Assembly (NCBI RefSeq): GCF_000235445.1
Contig: NZ_JH378844.1
Location: 1 to 28,647 of the forward strand
Reading direction: 5' to 3'
Length of the DNA: 28,647 nucleotides
Origin: Johnsonella ignava ATCC 51276
GTDB taxonomy: Bacteria; Bacillota; Clostridia; Lachnospirales; Lachnospiraceae
Under the pieces are notes generated by a model, which was not told the origin of the DNA, did no database searches, and worked only from the letters and a program-made list of their open reading frames with translations. This document shows, one piece after another, positions 1 through 8,056 of the stretch (positions are counted from its first letter, which is position 1; each line of letters starts with the position of its first letter). The translations under genes were made by a program, and so were the position numbers.

Positions 1-2797
1 CGTTTACAAGCTCAAAGTTTACATGGTATGCATCGTCTTCAAGCGTACTTTCCTCCGCACTTATATATAAATGCAGTGCACTGCCTGCAAGAACTTTGAT
101 AGGCTCTTTAGTATCAAATCTGTTATTAAAACTCTGACCGCCGCCTCCCATATCTCCGGTTACACTGCCGCCTATATTGTAGCTGCCTTCCTTATCTCCT
201 CGAAGATACCAGTTTACGGATGTGGATTTTTCCGCAGCGATGCTTCCTACATTTTGCGAAAGACTCTGACTGCCTGAATTCATATCTGCAAATGAAAGTC
301 CTTCGGGAAGCTGATCAAGCGTTGCATTTACATTTTCAAGAGACTCAAGTTTTGAATTATTCCTTATAACAAGGGATATGTCATACATCTCCTTAAGCCA
401 TTCACTGCGACCGTAAACAACCAGATAGAACCGTTCATTTATAGGGTGAATCGTTATTGAGTCATAAGTTGCCGGCGCAGTACCTCCTGCTGATGACGGA
501 GGCACATGTATAACTGAATATCCGCCTGCCGGCTTGCCGTCCTGTGTTCCTACGTATGAAAAGCTGAGCGGCGGTGCAGCCGCAAATTCAAATACCACCT
601 TAAATTTGAAAAGATGCTTATTTCCTTCGGCATCAGGGTCTATGCCTGCCTTTATAATCTCCTCCCTGCTCATAGGAGTTGCCGTAACCGTGGTTTCAAC
701 AACCTTGCTGCTGTTAAGTATCACCTTTTGAAGCGTTTTCTTTCCTGAAGTTATAGTAAATTCAATATTTCTGGAATAATAGCCGTTTTTACTTACAACT
801 CCCGTATATTTGCCTTCAGGCAGCCATATCTCAGGCTGTAATACACCTTCATAATATTTCTTGCCGTCCTTATAGGCTGTAAGGTTTACATCATGAATTT
901 CCTTAGTGCTTATACCGTCAATTACTTCAAGACTTAGACTTCCACGCTGCCCTGCGCTTCCTGAAAAAAGCCCTTCACTTCTTTTTCCGGACTGTATAAA
1001 GTGATAACCCTCAGGCAGGTAAAGATACAGACTTGTATCTGCATCTATAATACCTCCAACCTTATAGACACTGCCGTTTACTTTAAAGTCTTTTCTTTCA
1101 GCTTCCGAGACATTTTCTATTTTATTTAGAAAAACTCTTTTTCCCATGCCGTCAACGGGGTAAATCCATACCCTGTCTTTTTCATCCACATTTGAATCTT
1201 CTTTAAATACTTTATAATCGCCAAGTTCCTCACGGGCGTTTTTGCCTGCAACCGCCTTTATGCTTCCGCCGGTTATTTCAATTTTTTCAAGCGGATGCAT
1301 GGCATCAAGCCCTCCTGCCGCGCTTCCGCTTCCGCAGCCGGTAAGCAAAAGACTGCCTCCCGATATCTTTATACGTGAAGCACTTATGGCATGGCAGTTG
1401 TCGATACCGTCATTATTTCCTGAAACTTTTGCCCTTATTTTACCGTCATTTACTGTAAAGTCGGAGGATGCGACAGCCGACCTGTGCATGTAAGTTTCAA
1501 TATCCGCTTCTCCCCCGTTTATTACTGTCTCATTTAAGATGTCAAGACTTATACCTTCACCTTTTATGCCTACTTTTCCCTCATCCATTATAAAACTTCC
1601 TGCGGCTATTGTATTGGATGAGCTCCAGCCTCCCTGTGCATCTAAACTGCCGCCCTTTATACAAAGTCTACCGCAGGATAGAGCCCGGCTTTGTATACCC
1701 GGTTTTATACTTACGCTGCCGCCCTCTATTATTATATTTCCGGAATCCGAAAAGCTGCCTGAGCTCCTGTCAAAGCTCTGCTGACCTCCAAGGTTTGTAC
1801 TTGCCCAGCCCCCGTGAAGATTTAAAGTGCCGCCTTTTATATTTATAGTGCCCGTATCCGATTTACTGCCGCCTATACAGGGACCGCCACCTATGGCATT
1901 TGTTACGGCTTCTATATTTCCTGCATTTATATTTATATCAAAGTAGCTGCCGCCTGCTCCGGCTCCTATGCATGAGCCGCCGCCGTTTGTAGTAAGATTC
2001 AGATTTGCACCGTTTACAGTTACTTTTCCGTTTTTTTCGTTTTGACTTCCTCCTATAAGTGCACCGCCGCCGCCTTCATTTTTCATCTCAAGGCTTCCGC
2101 CTCCTTCAATTATAAGAGAACTTTCCTGCGGTATGTGTACAAGTGCACTGTCTATCCTTCCGGTATAAATCCTGTTTTTTCCCTCAATTTTTAAAGTGAG
2201 AGAAGAATTTTTAATATCAATAAATGAACCCTCTCTTTTTACGTTCACATCTTTTAAAACAATCACTGCCTGAGAAGATTCGGCTGTAATTTTTCCCTGT
2301 GATTCCTTTGAAGAATCCGACATGGTAATTACTATCTCGTCTAAGGGATTATACGCCATGTCTATCTGATTTCCCGCCTCACCGGCACCTTTTACCCTGC
2401 CGCCTTTTATCTCTACATCACCTTTATCAATATAAAAGGTTGACGTTTCCGATTTATTTTTTTCGGCAATATTTTCTTTAGCCGATAAGTCCTCATTATC
2501 GGTATTTAGCGAATTCCCATCCGGACCTTTAAAGTAAGGATTTTTTCCGGCTTGCGAGGGAGACGCAATTTTAAAATTGCCGTTTCCCCCTTCTGCGCCG
2601 TCCAAAGGTGCTGCCATTACACCCTGCAAGGAAGCAGGGTATAAAAAAACAGCACTATTAAATGCCATTAAAAATGACATAAAAAGTGCTGTGATTCTCT
2701 TTAAATAAACAAAGTTCGACCTGTGCCTGTACAGGTGATTCTTTTCGTGCTTTAACACGTTAATTGAAATAGCTGCTTTACCTGTTTTTTCCATCAT
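1..2797 (-). CDS. Large secreted Gly-rich surface protein, C-terminus beyond window
   Basis: The frame is open from ATG at 2797 to the left edge, about 932 codons, so the protein is partial. A strong AAGGAGGG ribosome site lies 6 bases upstream of the first of two adjacent ATGs. The N-terminus is a long basic leader of about 33 residues followed by a hydrophobic stretch (about 35-60) ending near VMAA, which looks like an extended signal peptide. Residues of about 65-560 are short strand-turn repeats rich in GG, such as IKGGTLNL, IEGGSVSI and ITGGSIKA, suggesting a beta-helix or carbohydrate-binding surface module. Around 630-690 is a beta-sandwich-like stretch (WLPEGKYTGVVSKNGYYS) resembling carboxypeptidase-regulatory or PEGA domains, and the visible end resembles DUF11-type repeats. 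No anchor is visible because the C-terminus is missing. It is transcribed alone from the repeat-borne promoter near 3110. An adhesin or wall-associated role is inference. Confidence 0.8.
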   Translation of the reverse strand, partial: MMEKTGKAAISINVLKHEKNHLYRHRSNFVYLKRITALFMSFLMAFNSAVFLYPASLQGVMAAPLDGAEGGNGNFKIASPSQAGKNPYFKGPDGNSLNTDNEDLSAKENIAEKNKSETSTFYIDKGDVEIKGGRVKGAGEAGNQIDMAYNPLDEIVITMSDSSKESQGKITAESSQAVIVLKDVNVKREGSFIDIKNSSLTLKIEGKNRIYTGRIDSALVHIPQESSLIIEGGGSLEMKNEGGGGALIGGSQNEKNGKVTVNGANLNLTTNGGGSCIGAGAGGSYFDININAGNIEAVTNAIGGGPCIGGSKSDTGTINIKGGTLNLHGGWASTNLGGQQSFDRSSGSFSDSGNIIIEGGSVSIKPGIQSRALSCGRLCIKGGSLDAQGGWSSSNTIAAGSFIMDEGKVGIKGEGISLDILNETVINGGEADIETYMHRSAVASSDFTVNDGKIRAKVSGNNDGIDNCHAISASRIKISGGSLLLTGCGSGSAAGGLDAMHPLEKIEITGGSIKAVAGKNAREELGDYKVFKEDSNVDEKDRVWIYPVDGMGKRVFLNKIENVSEAERKDFKVNGSVYKVGGIIDADTSLYLYLPEGYHFIQSGKRSEGLFSGSAGQRGSLSLEVIDGISTKEIHDVNLTAYKDGKKYYEGVLQPEIWLPEGKYTGVVSKNGYYSRNIEFTITSGKKTLQKVILNSSKVVETTVTATPMSREEIIKAGIDPDAEGNKHLFKFKVVFEFAAAPPLSFSYVGTQDGKPAGGYSVIHVPPSSAGGTAPATYDSITIHPINERFYLVVYGRSEWLKEMYDISLVIRNNSKLESLENVNATLDQLPEGLSFADMNSGSQSLSQNVGSIAAEKSTSVNWYLRGDKEGSYNIGGSVTGDMGGGGQSFNNRFDTKEPIKVLAGSALHLYISAEESTLEDDAYHVNFELVN

Positions 2798-2980
2798 GTA
2801 TTCCCTCCTTCTATATAACATGACATGTGTTTTCCCGGCTGTTTTTAATGCCGGTTCAGGTTACACTTAGATTAATCGGTTTTAATTTGGTAGCTGTAAA
2901 ACTGCGCAAATCATAAAAATATATCCGAATCTATCAGCTACATATATAGACTTATGGAGTTATGGGCTTATCTAAACATT

Positions 2981-3137
2981 CATCAATTTATACAGACTTA
3001 TATCAATATATCTAATTATTTAAACGTACATAAATATATAAATATCCGACTGTTTTGATGAACTGTTAATCCATAAGTTTTAGCTGATATTCTTAATATT
3101 TTTTTAAGAATATCATAAAATTTTAATGCTGTCAATA
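2981..3137 (-). repeat. Dispersed promoter-bearing repeat, copy A
   Basis: By hand alignment this 157-base stretch matches 26958-27113 with about 17 substitutions and one single-T indel, roughly 88 percent identity. Weaker similarity continues another 15-20 bases on the gene-proximal side. Both copies lie upstream of a minus-strand gene for an exported or anchored protein, in the same orientation. The outer edge carries a sigma-A-type promoter and an inverted repeat. It codes for nothing obvious. It could be a duplicated regulatory leader or a small mobile element carrying an outward promoter. Confidence 0.85.
3107..3135 (-). promoter_or_regulatory. Promoter of the surface-protein gene with dyad over the -10
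   Basis: Read on the minus strand, TTGACA (3135-3130) is followed by 17 bases and TATTCT (3112-3107), with a TG one base upstream of the -10 (extended -10). A perfect 11-base inverted repeat, GATATTCTTAA and TTAAGAATATC with a 7-base spacer, spans 3086-3114 and swallows the -10, so it could be an operator or a hairpin at the 5' end of the transcript. The same -35, spacing and extended -10 are kept in copy B. Confidence 0.65.
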
Positions 3138-3150
3138 ATATTTTTCTTGA

Positions 3151-3306
3151 ATCAGCCTGTGTGTATATTATATAACTTTGATGTCTTGGATTCTCAATTT
3201 CTAAAAGTCATTCTCTTAGTGAATGAAAAAAATGATGCGTTATCATCATAAAATCGACAATCCCTCGTTCTTTTTTTCTTTTTTCTCTCTTTTCCTTTTT
3301 TGTCAT
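3151..3306 (-). pseudogene. Transposase N-terminal relic with internal stop
   Basis: From ATG at 3306 the minus strand reads a Lys/Glu/Arg-rich start, then IVDFMMITHHFFHSLRE, a TGA at 3210-3208, and in the same frame LLEIENPRHQSYIIYTQAD. The motif order (ITHHFF..LRE-W-..EI.NPR..SYI.YTQAD) resembles the N-terminus of a clostridial DDE transposase family as I remember it. The TGA sits where a Trp (TGG) would be expected. Similarity stops about 14 bases before the edge of repeat copy A, and the rest of the transposase is gone. The family assignment is from memory; the frame and the stop are seen directly. Confidence 0.6.
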
Positions 3307-3311
3307 ACAAA

Positions 3312-3365
3312 AAGACCTCCCGTGTGAAAAATTTCTTTTTTATATTTTAACTCACAAAAGGTCTT
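3312..3365 (-). terminator. Hairpin after the fatty-acid operon
   Basis: On the minus strand AAGACCT...TGTGA pairs with TCACA...AGGTCTT across an AT-rich loop of about 23 bases and is followed by TTTTTG. It lies 100 bases past the last gene of the fatty-acid operon and suits a rho-independent terminator. Because it also lies just before the transposase relic, it may have come with that insertion sequence. Confidence 0.55.
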
Positions 3366-3464
3366 ATTGCTTATAATCTTTTTATTTTAAGGTCTATTAA
3401 ATTAACTATACTGAAAAATAAGTGTATCTATGTTTTTGTACAGTACCTCTCTTAAAGAGAGTAA

Positions 3465-4640
3465 CTATATTATCTGTTTTTCAGCACTCTTTCCTGAAAT
3501 TATATCATCCATTACTTCTTTTACAGTTTCTATTTCACTGCATCTCCATGCATTTGCTCCTGCAAAAAGCAAGGCATTATCTATATCGCCGTTTGCCGCT
3601 GCAATAAGGGCTTCCGTTATACAATACGGTATATTTACTCTGTCGCACTTTGTAAGGCAATCATGACAGTGCTTTACAGGAATTCTCCCGTTCATAAGTT
3701 TTTTAAGAAAATTGTTTTTTATAGCTCTGCCCGGCATGCCTACAGGGCTTTTTGTAATAATTATATCACTTTCTCCGGCATCTATATAAGCCTGTTTATA
3801 GCTTAAAGGAGCATCACATTCATGTGTTGTAACAAATCTTGTACCTATCTGTACACCACATACGCCTAAGCTTAAAGCATGCATAAAGTCCTCATGCGTA
3901 TAGATGCCTCCTGCAGAAACTACCGGTATTTTTTTTCCATATTTCTTTTCAAAAACTTCAACAGCTCTTATAATATTAATTATTTCCTGATCATACAGTT
4001 GTCTTTTATATGTCTTTGATAAATACTCCGTATCGGAACCCAGATTGCTAAGCTCAAATGAAGAAAATCCGAGATGACCTCCGGCAAGCGGTCCTTCAAT
4101 AATTATGATATCAGCCGTTTTTTTATACTTTCTGTCCCATAATTTAAGTATTACATTTACAGACTTCTCACTTGAAACTATAGGTGCATATTTAGTAATA
4201 AGTTTTTTATCTTTTCCAAAAAAATCGGCAGCATCAAGTCCATGCCTTAGAGCCATACCCTCATCTACCAGTTCCGGAAGATCAAGTGCAAGCCCCGCTC
4301 CTGAAACTATTATATCCGCTCCGTGCATGACTGCGATTTTTACATAATCCTCATAACCCTTTGTGGCAACCATTATATTAAAACCTACAAGTCCTCTGCC
4401 CTCAGATATTTCCCTTGCTTTTTTAAGCTCTGAAACTATGGCTGCAATATTGGCAGCTTTTGGATTTTTAGAAAAAATATCTTCTCTAAATCCTACCTGT
4501 GCAGCGGATATAAGTCCTATGCCTCCATATGAAGCAACATGCCCTGCAAGATTTGAAAGACTTATTCCTACCCCCATACCACCCTGAATTATAGGTTTTT
4601 CAACTTCAACATCCCCTATTATAAGCTGTGCAGTATTCAT
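3465..4640 (-). CDS. NPD/FabK-like flavoprotein, possible second enoyl reductase
   Basis: This 391-residue TIM-barrel flavoprotein belongs to the nitronate monooxygenase/FabK superfamily. The N-terminal PIIQGGMGVGIS (residues 16-27), the active-site-like AGGHLGF with His189, and AGGIYTHEDF plus GVQIGTRF (243-268) are the FMN-binding signatures. It is longer than FabK of the same operon (312 residues) because of an insert around 120-215 and a C-terminal section with Cys325, Cys328, Cys332 and Cys340 (CHDCLTKC...C), which could hold a metal or Fe-S site. It starts 23 bases after the accDA stop with a GAGGA ribosome site and is the last gene of the fatty-acid operon. Position suggests a role in fatty-acid chemistry, for example a specialised enoyl reductase, but nitronate oxidation cannot be excluded. 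Confidence 0.8.
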   Translation of the reverse strand: MNTAQLIIGDVEVEKPIIQGGMGVGISLSNLAGHVASYGGIGLISAAQVGFREDIFSKNPKAANIAAIVSELKKAREISEGRGLVGFNIMVATKGYEDYVKIAVMHGADIIVSGAGLALDLPELVDEGMALRHGLDAADFFGKDKKLITKYAPIVSSEKSVNVILKLWDRKYKKTADIIIIEGPLAGGHLGFSSFELSNLGSDTEYLSKTYKRQLYDQEIINIIRAVEVFEKKYGKKIPVVSAGGIYTHEDFMHALSLGVCGVQIGTRFVTTHECDAPLSYKQAYIDAGESDIIITKSPVGMPGRAIKNNFLKKLMNGRIPVKHCHDCLTKCDRVNIPYCITEALIAAANGDIDNALLFAGANAWRCSEIETVKEVMDDIISGKSAEKQII

Positions 4641-4663
4641 TGATTTTCCTCATAGCCGATTTG

Positions 4664-6562
4664 CTAAAATTTTCTATACCTCTCATACCTCTGCTTTACA
4701 AGCTCCTCTTTTGACATAATACTGTATTTATTAATCCACTTTTCAAGCTCAAAACCTAAATAAGATATGATCTCATCTATATTATCCATACATACCGGCT
4801 TTTTCTCAGGTATTATTTTTTCTATTATTCCAAGATTTAAAAGGTCGGCTGAAGTTATTCTCATATCCTGTGCCGCTTCCTTACATTTTGCCGCATCTTT
4901 ATAGAGTATTGAAGCAAAACCTTCAGGAGACAGAATTGAATAAATGGCATGCTCAAGCATCCAGACTTCATTTGCAACTGCCATTGCAAGTGCACCTCCA
5001 CTTCCGCCTTCACCTATTACTATTGAAAGTACAGGTGTCTTTAAATCTCCGGCTTCATAAAGACATCTTGCTATCGCCTCTCCCTGTCCTCTTTCCTCCG
5101 CTTCAATCCCGCAAAAGGCTCCCGGGGTATCAACAAAGCATATTACAGGCAGCTTAAAAGCCTCGGCGAGCTTCATAAGCCTTATTACTTTTCTATATCC
5201 CTCAGGAGACGGCATTCCAAAATTCCTTAATTTATTTTCTTTCAGGTTTTTTCCCTTTTGCTGACCTATAACCATTACAGGTTTTTTGTTAAAAAATGCC
5301 GTTCCGCCTATAATAGCCTTATCATCAGCAAAATATCTGTCGCCATGTAACTCAAAAAAATCCGAAAACATTTCATCTATGTAATCTTTGGCAGTAAGGC
5401 GGTCTTTTTTTCGTGATATAAGTACACTCTCCCATGCACTCTTATCAGACCTGACTTTTCCGGACCTTATTCTTACTATTTCATTTATCTTCTTTAACTT
5501 ACCTGCTACCAGACCGTCCTTTATGTCATTATGCCCGTATGATGCCGCCTTTTGAGTATAAGCAGCCTTATCTTTTCGGAGATAATCTGCAAGGTTATCT
5601 CCCGATTTTCCTTTTTTAGAAGAAAAACCGGGACTGTCATCAGGTATAAAGGATTTATCTTTTATACTTGATTCATTGCATTTGACAGTCCCTGCTGCTT
5701 TGGAGCATCTTTCCCGGTTTTTAAATGTTTTTAAAATATTTCCAAGCACCGCCTTTTGATCTTTTCTTTCAACAATAGCATCCACAAAACCATGTTCAAG
5801 TAAAAATTCAGCCCTCTGAAAACCCTCAGGCAGCTTTGTACCTATGGTCTGAGCGATGACTCTCGGACCGGCAAATCCTATAAGTGCCTTAGGCTCCGCA
5901 AGTATTATATCTCCAAGCATTGCAAATGAAGCTGTAACTCCCCCTGTTGTAGGATCAGTTAAAAAGCTTATATAAAGCTGTCCGGCTTCATGGAGCTTTT
6001 TAACCGCAGCAGAGGTTTTTGCCATCTGCATAAGTGAAACTATGCCCTCCTGCATTCTTGCACCGCCTGAACATGAATATATTATTACAGGCAGCTTTTC
6101 ATCGGCAGCTCTTTCCAATGCATAGGTGATTTTCTCACCGACATTATGCCCCATAGAACTCATTAAAAATCTTGCATCACATGCAGCTATAACCACAGGT
6201 ATACCGTCTATACATGCTTTTCCCGTAACAACCGCCTCATCAAGCTTTGACTTAAGCTTAGCTTCTGCGATTTTCTCCTCATATCCCGGAAACTGAAGCG
6301 GATTTGATACCGGCATCACTTTGTTCCATTCCTCAAAGCTGCCCTTATCGCATATCATTTCAATACGTCTGTAAGCATGGACTCTGAAATATCCTCCGCA
6401 TTTAGGGCATATATAATAGTTGTTCCTTACTCCCTCGGCATAAACGGGAGATAGGCATTTAACACATTTTCTCCACATTCCTTCGGGAACACCGCTTTTT
6501 ATATGTTTTTCACCGGCATCATTTATCTTTGTATAGGTTTTTTTAAACATAGACCTGAACAT
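4664..6562 (-). CDS. accDA: Fused acetyl-CoA carboxylase carboxyltransferase, beta-alpha (AccD-AccA)
   Basis: One 632-residue chain holds both carboxyltransferase subunits, which move CO2 from biotin on AccB to acetyl-CoA to make malonyl-CoA. The beta half (about 1-285) has the zinc ribbon C33-x2-C36 ... C52-x2-C55 and the oxyanion-hole motif SCSGGARMQEG (163-173). A charged linker of low conservation (about 285-350) follows. The alpha half (about 355-632) has FVDTPGAFCGIEAEERGQGEAIA and the Gly-rich GEGGSGGALA (517-526). In most bacteria accD and accA are separate genes of about 280-320 codons each, so this is a fusion and not a frame error. It starts at ATG 6562 behind AGGAGG with 9-base spacing. 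The preceding spacer carries a long hairpin (6610-6658). Confidence 0.95.
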   Translation of the reverse strand: MFRSMFKKTYTKINDAGEKHIKSGVPEGMWRKCVKCLSPVYAEGVRNNYYICPKCGGYFRVHAYRRIEMICDKGSFEEWNKVMPVSNPLQFPGYEEKIAEAKLKSKLDEAVVTGKACIDGIPVVIAACDARFLMSSMGHNVGEKITYALERAADEKLPVIIYSCSGGARMQEGIVSLMQMAKTSAAVKKLHEAGQLYISFLTDPTTGGVTASFAMLGDIILAEPKALIGFAGPRVIAQTIGTKLPEGFQRAEFLLEHGFVDAIVERKDQKAVLGNILKTFKNRERCSKAAGTVKCNESSIKDKSFIPDDSPGFSSKKGKSGDNLADYLRKDKAAYTQKAASYGHNDIKDGLVAGKLKKINEIVRIRSGKVRSDKSAWESVLISRKKDRLTAKDYIDEMFSDFFELHGDRYFADDKAIIGGTAFFNKKPVMVIGQQKGKNLKENKLRNFGMPSPEGYRKVIRLMKLAEAFKLPVICFVDTPGAFCGIEAEERGQGEAIARCLYEAGDLKTPVLSIVIGEGGSGGALAMAVANEVWMLEHAIYSILSPEGFASILYKDAAKCKEAAQDMRITSADLLNLGIIEKIIPEKKPVCMDNIDEIISYLGFELEKWINKYSIMSKEELVKQRYERYRKF

Positions 6563-6609
6563 AGCCCGCTGCCTCCTAAAATTTTTATATTTTGAATTTT
6601 TGCTCAGCT

Positions 6610-6658
6610 CACAGCTGTATAAAGTACATATAATTAATTATACTTTGTATAAGCTGTG
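6610..6658. other. Intercistronic hairpin between accC and accDA
   Basis: Arms 6610-6626 and 6641-6658 are complementary except for a one-base bulge and one mismatch, around a 14-base AT loop. The downstream side has no good T-run in operon direction, so it looks more like an RNA processing or stability element than a full terminator. It could set the ratio of carboxyltransferase to the other subunits. Confidence 0.5.
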
Positions 6659-6670
6659 CTGCAATATAAA

Positions 6671-8014
6671 TTACAACTGCATAAATCGCTCTATAAATCC
6701 TGTATCTATATCTCCGTTTTGATATGCTTCATTGTTTATAATATCATATTCAAAATCAATATTTGTATCAGGACCTTCAATTACTATCTCACCAAGTGCA
6801 CTCCTCATCTTAGCAATCGCTTCCTGCCTGTCATCTCCATGTACTATAAGTTTTAAAAGCATTGAATCATAATTAGAAGGCACTTTATAGCCGTTGTATA
6901 TATGGGCATCAACTCTGATACCGTTGCCACCCGGTATATGCAGATTGGTAATCCTGCCCGGAGACGGCATGAAATTTTTCTCAGGATTTTCCGCATTAAT
7001 TCTGCATTCAATTGCATGCCCTGTTATTTTAACATCTTGTTGCTTAAATCTAAGCGGCATACCTGCAGCAATTCTTATCTGTTCTTTGACTATGTCAATG
7101 CCTGTAACCATCTCAGTAACCGGGTGCTCAACCTGTATCCTCGTATTCATTTCCATAAAATAAAAATTCTTATCCTTATCAAGCAAAAATTCAATAGTCC
7201 CGGCATTTACATATCCGCAGGCTTTTGCAGCTTTTACAGCCGCCTCACCTATACGTTCCCTCAAATCCGCATCTATTGCAATACAGGGAGATTCTTCAAG
7301 AACTTTCTGATGCCTCCTCTGTAAAGAGCAGTCCCTCTCTCCAAGATGTATTACATTTCCATGCTCATCTGCAAGTATCTGAATCTCTATATGCCTGGGA
7401 TTTTCAATATACTTTTCTATATACATTGAATCATCTGAAAATCCGTTTAATGCTTCACGCCTGGCATTCATAAAATTCTCAGTAAAATCCTCATCAGATC
7501 TTGAAATCCGCATGCCTTTTCCGCCTCCGCCAAGTGCCGCCTTGATCATAACCGGATAACCTATTCTGCCGGCTTCAAGCAATGCCTCATCGGCTTCTCT
7601 AAGCACCCCTTTTCCACCCGGAGTTACCGGGATCCCTGCATTTTTCATGGTTTCTCTGGCTGCCGATTTATCACCCATACGGCTTATAATATCACTTGAA
7701 GGACCAATAAACTTAATATTACATTCATTACAATATTTTGCAAATGAGGCATTTTCAGATAAAAATCCGAACCCCGGATGTATAGCATCCGCCCCTGATG
7801 CCTCGGCAGCACTCAATATCCTCTCTATGTCGAGATAACTTTTATCGGAGCGAGCAGGTCCTATACATAAAGCTTCATCTGCAAGCATTGCATGCAGGCT
7901 TTCTCGATCCGCCTCTGAAAAAACCGCAACGCTTTTTATACCCATCTGTCTGCATGCCCTTATAATACGGACTGCTATCTCCCCACGATTTGCTATAAGT
8001 ATTTTATGAAACAT
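6671..8014 (-). CDS. accC: Biotin carboxylase subunit of acetyl-CoA carboxylase
   Basis: This ATP-grasp enzyme carboxylates the biotin on AccB with bicarbonate and ATP. It has the N-terminal biotin carboxylase fold (KILIANRGEIAVRI, 4-17; HPGFGFLSEN, 79-88), the ATP-grasp Gly loop GGGGKGMR (162-169), and the catalytic EMNTRIQVEHPVTEM segment, then the C-terminal domain. I prefer the ATG at 8014 (447 residues, MFHKILIANR) over an in-frame GTG five codons upstream, because family members start this way; the ribosome site is weak for both. It lies between fabZ and accDA in the operon. Confidence 0.95.
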   Translation of the reverse strand: MFHKILIANRGEIAVRIIRACRQMGIKSVAVFSEADRESLHAMLADEALCIGPARSDKSYLDIERILSAAEASGADAIHPGFGFLSENASFAKYCNECNIKFIGPSSDIISRMGDKSAARETMKNAGIPVTPGGKGVLREADEALLEAGRIGYPVMIKAALGGGGKGMRISRSDEDFTENFMNARREALNGFSDDSMYIEKYIENPRHIEIQILADEHGNVIHLGERDCSLQRRHQKVLEESPCIAIDADLRERIGEAAVKAAKACGYVNAGTIEFLLDKDKNFYFMEMNTRIQVEHPVTEMVTGIDIVKEQIRIAAGMPLRFKQQDVKITGHAIECRINAENPEKNFMPSPGRITNLHIPGGNGIRVDAHIYNGYKVPSNYDSMLLKLIVHGDDRQEAIAKMRSALGEIVIEGPDTNIDFEYDIINNEAYQNGDIDTGFIERFMQL

Positions 8015-8056
8015 ACTGACAACCTGCACCTACCTGTTTTATTTAATATATATTTT

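Larger units (their letters stand above)
2798..3464. other. Intergenic region with repeat copy A, promoter, transposase relic and terminator
   Basis: This 667-base gap separates the last gene of the fatty-acid operon from the surface-protein gene, both on the minus strand. From right to left it holds a terminator-like hairpin (3312-3365), the broken start of a transposase (3151-3306), a repeat shared with 26958-27113 (2981-3137) carrying a promoter, and an AT-rich leader of about 300 bases before the ATG at 2797. Inside the leader, short dyads are visible: TAGCTG...CAGCTA (2891-2939) and CCGGC...GCCGG (about 2843-2863, with a near-palindromic surround). No riboswitch class was recognised. Confidence 0.7.

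Noticed and set aside
534..1848. Several plus-strand open frames of 60-83 codons
   Set aside because: They are shadows antisense to the surface-protein gene, which is open throughout and has a strong start.
1240..2100. CRISPR-like repetition of GCCGCC/CCGCC words
   Set aside because: The repetition follows Gly-Gly codons of the surface protein and has no fixed repeat-spacer spacing.
2798..3100. Riboswitch such as cyclic-di-GMP or FMN in the long leader of the surface-protein gene
   Set aside because: None of the conserved core words of these classes are present.
3443..3465. CTCTCT-TAA-AGAGAG dyad at the end of the last fab gene, as terminator
   Set aside because: No T-run follows it in operon direction; the hairpin at 3312-3365 is a better terminator.
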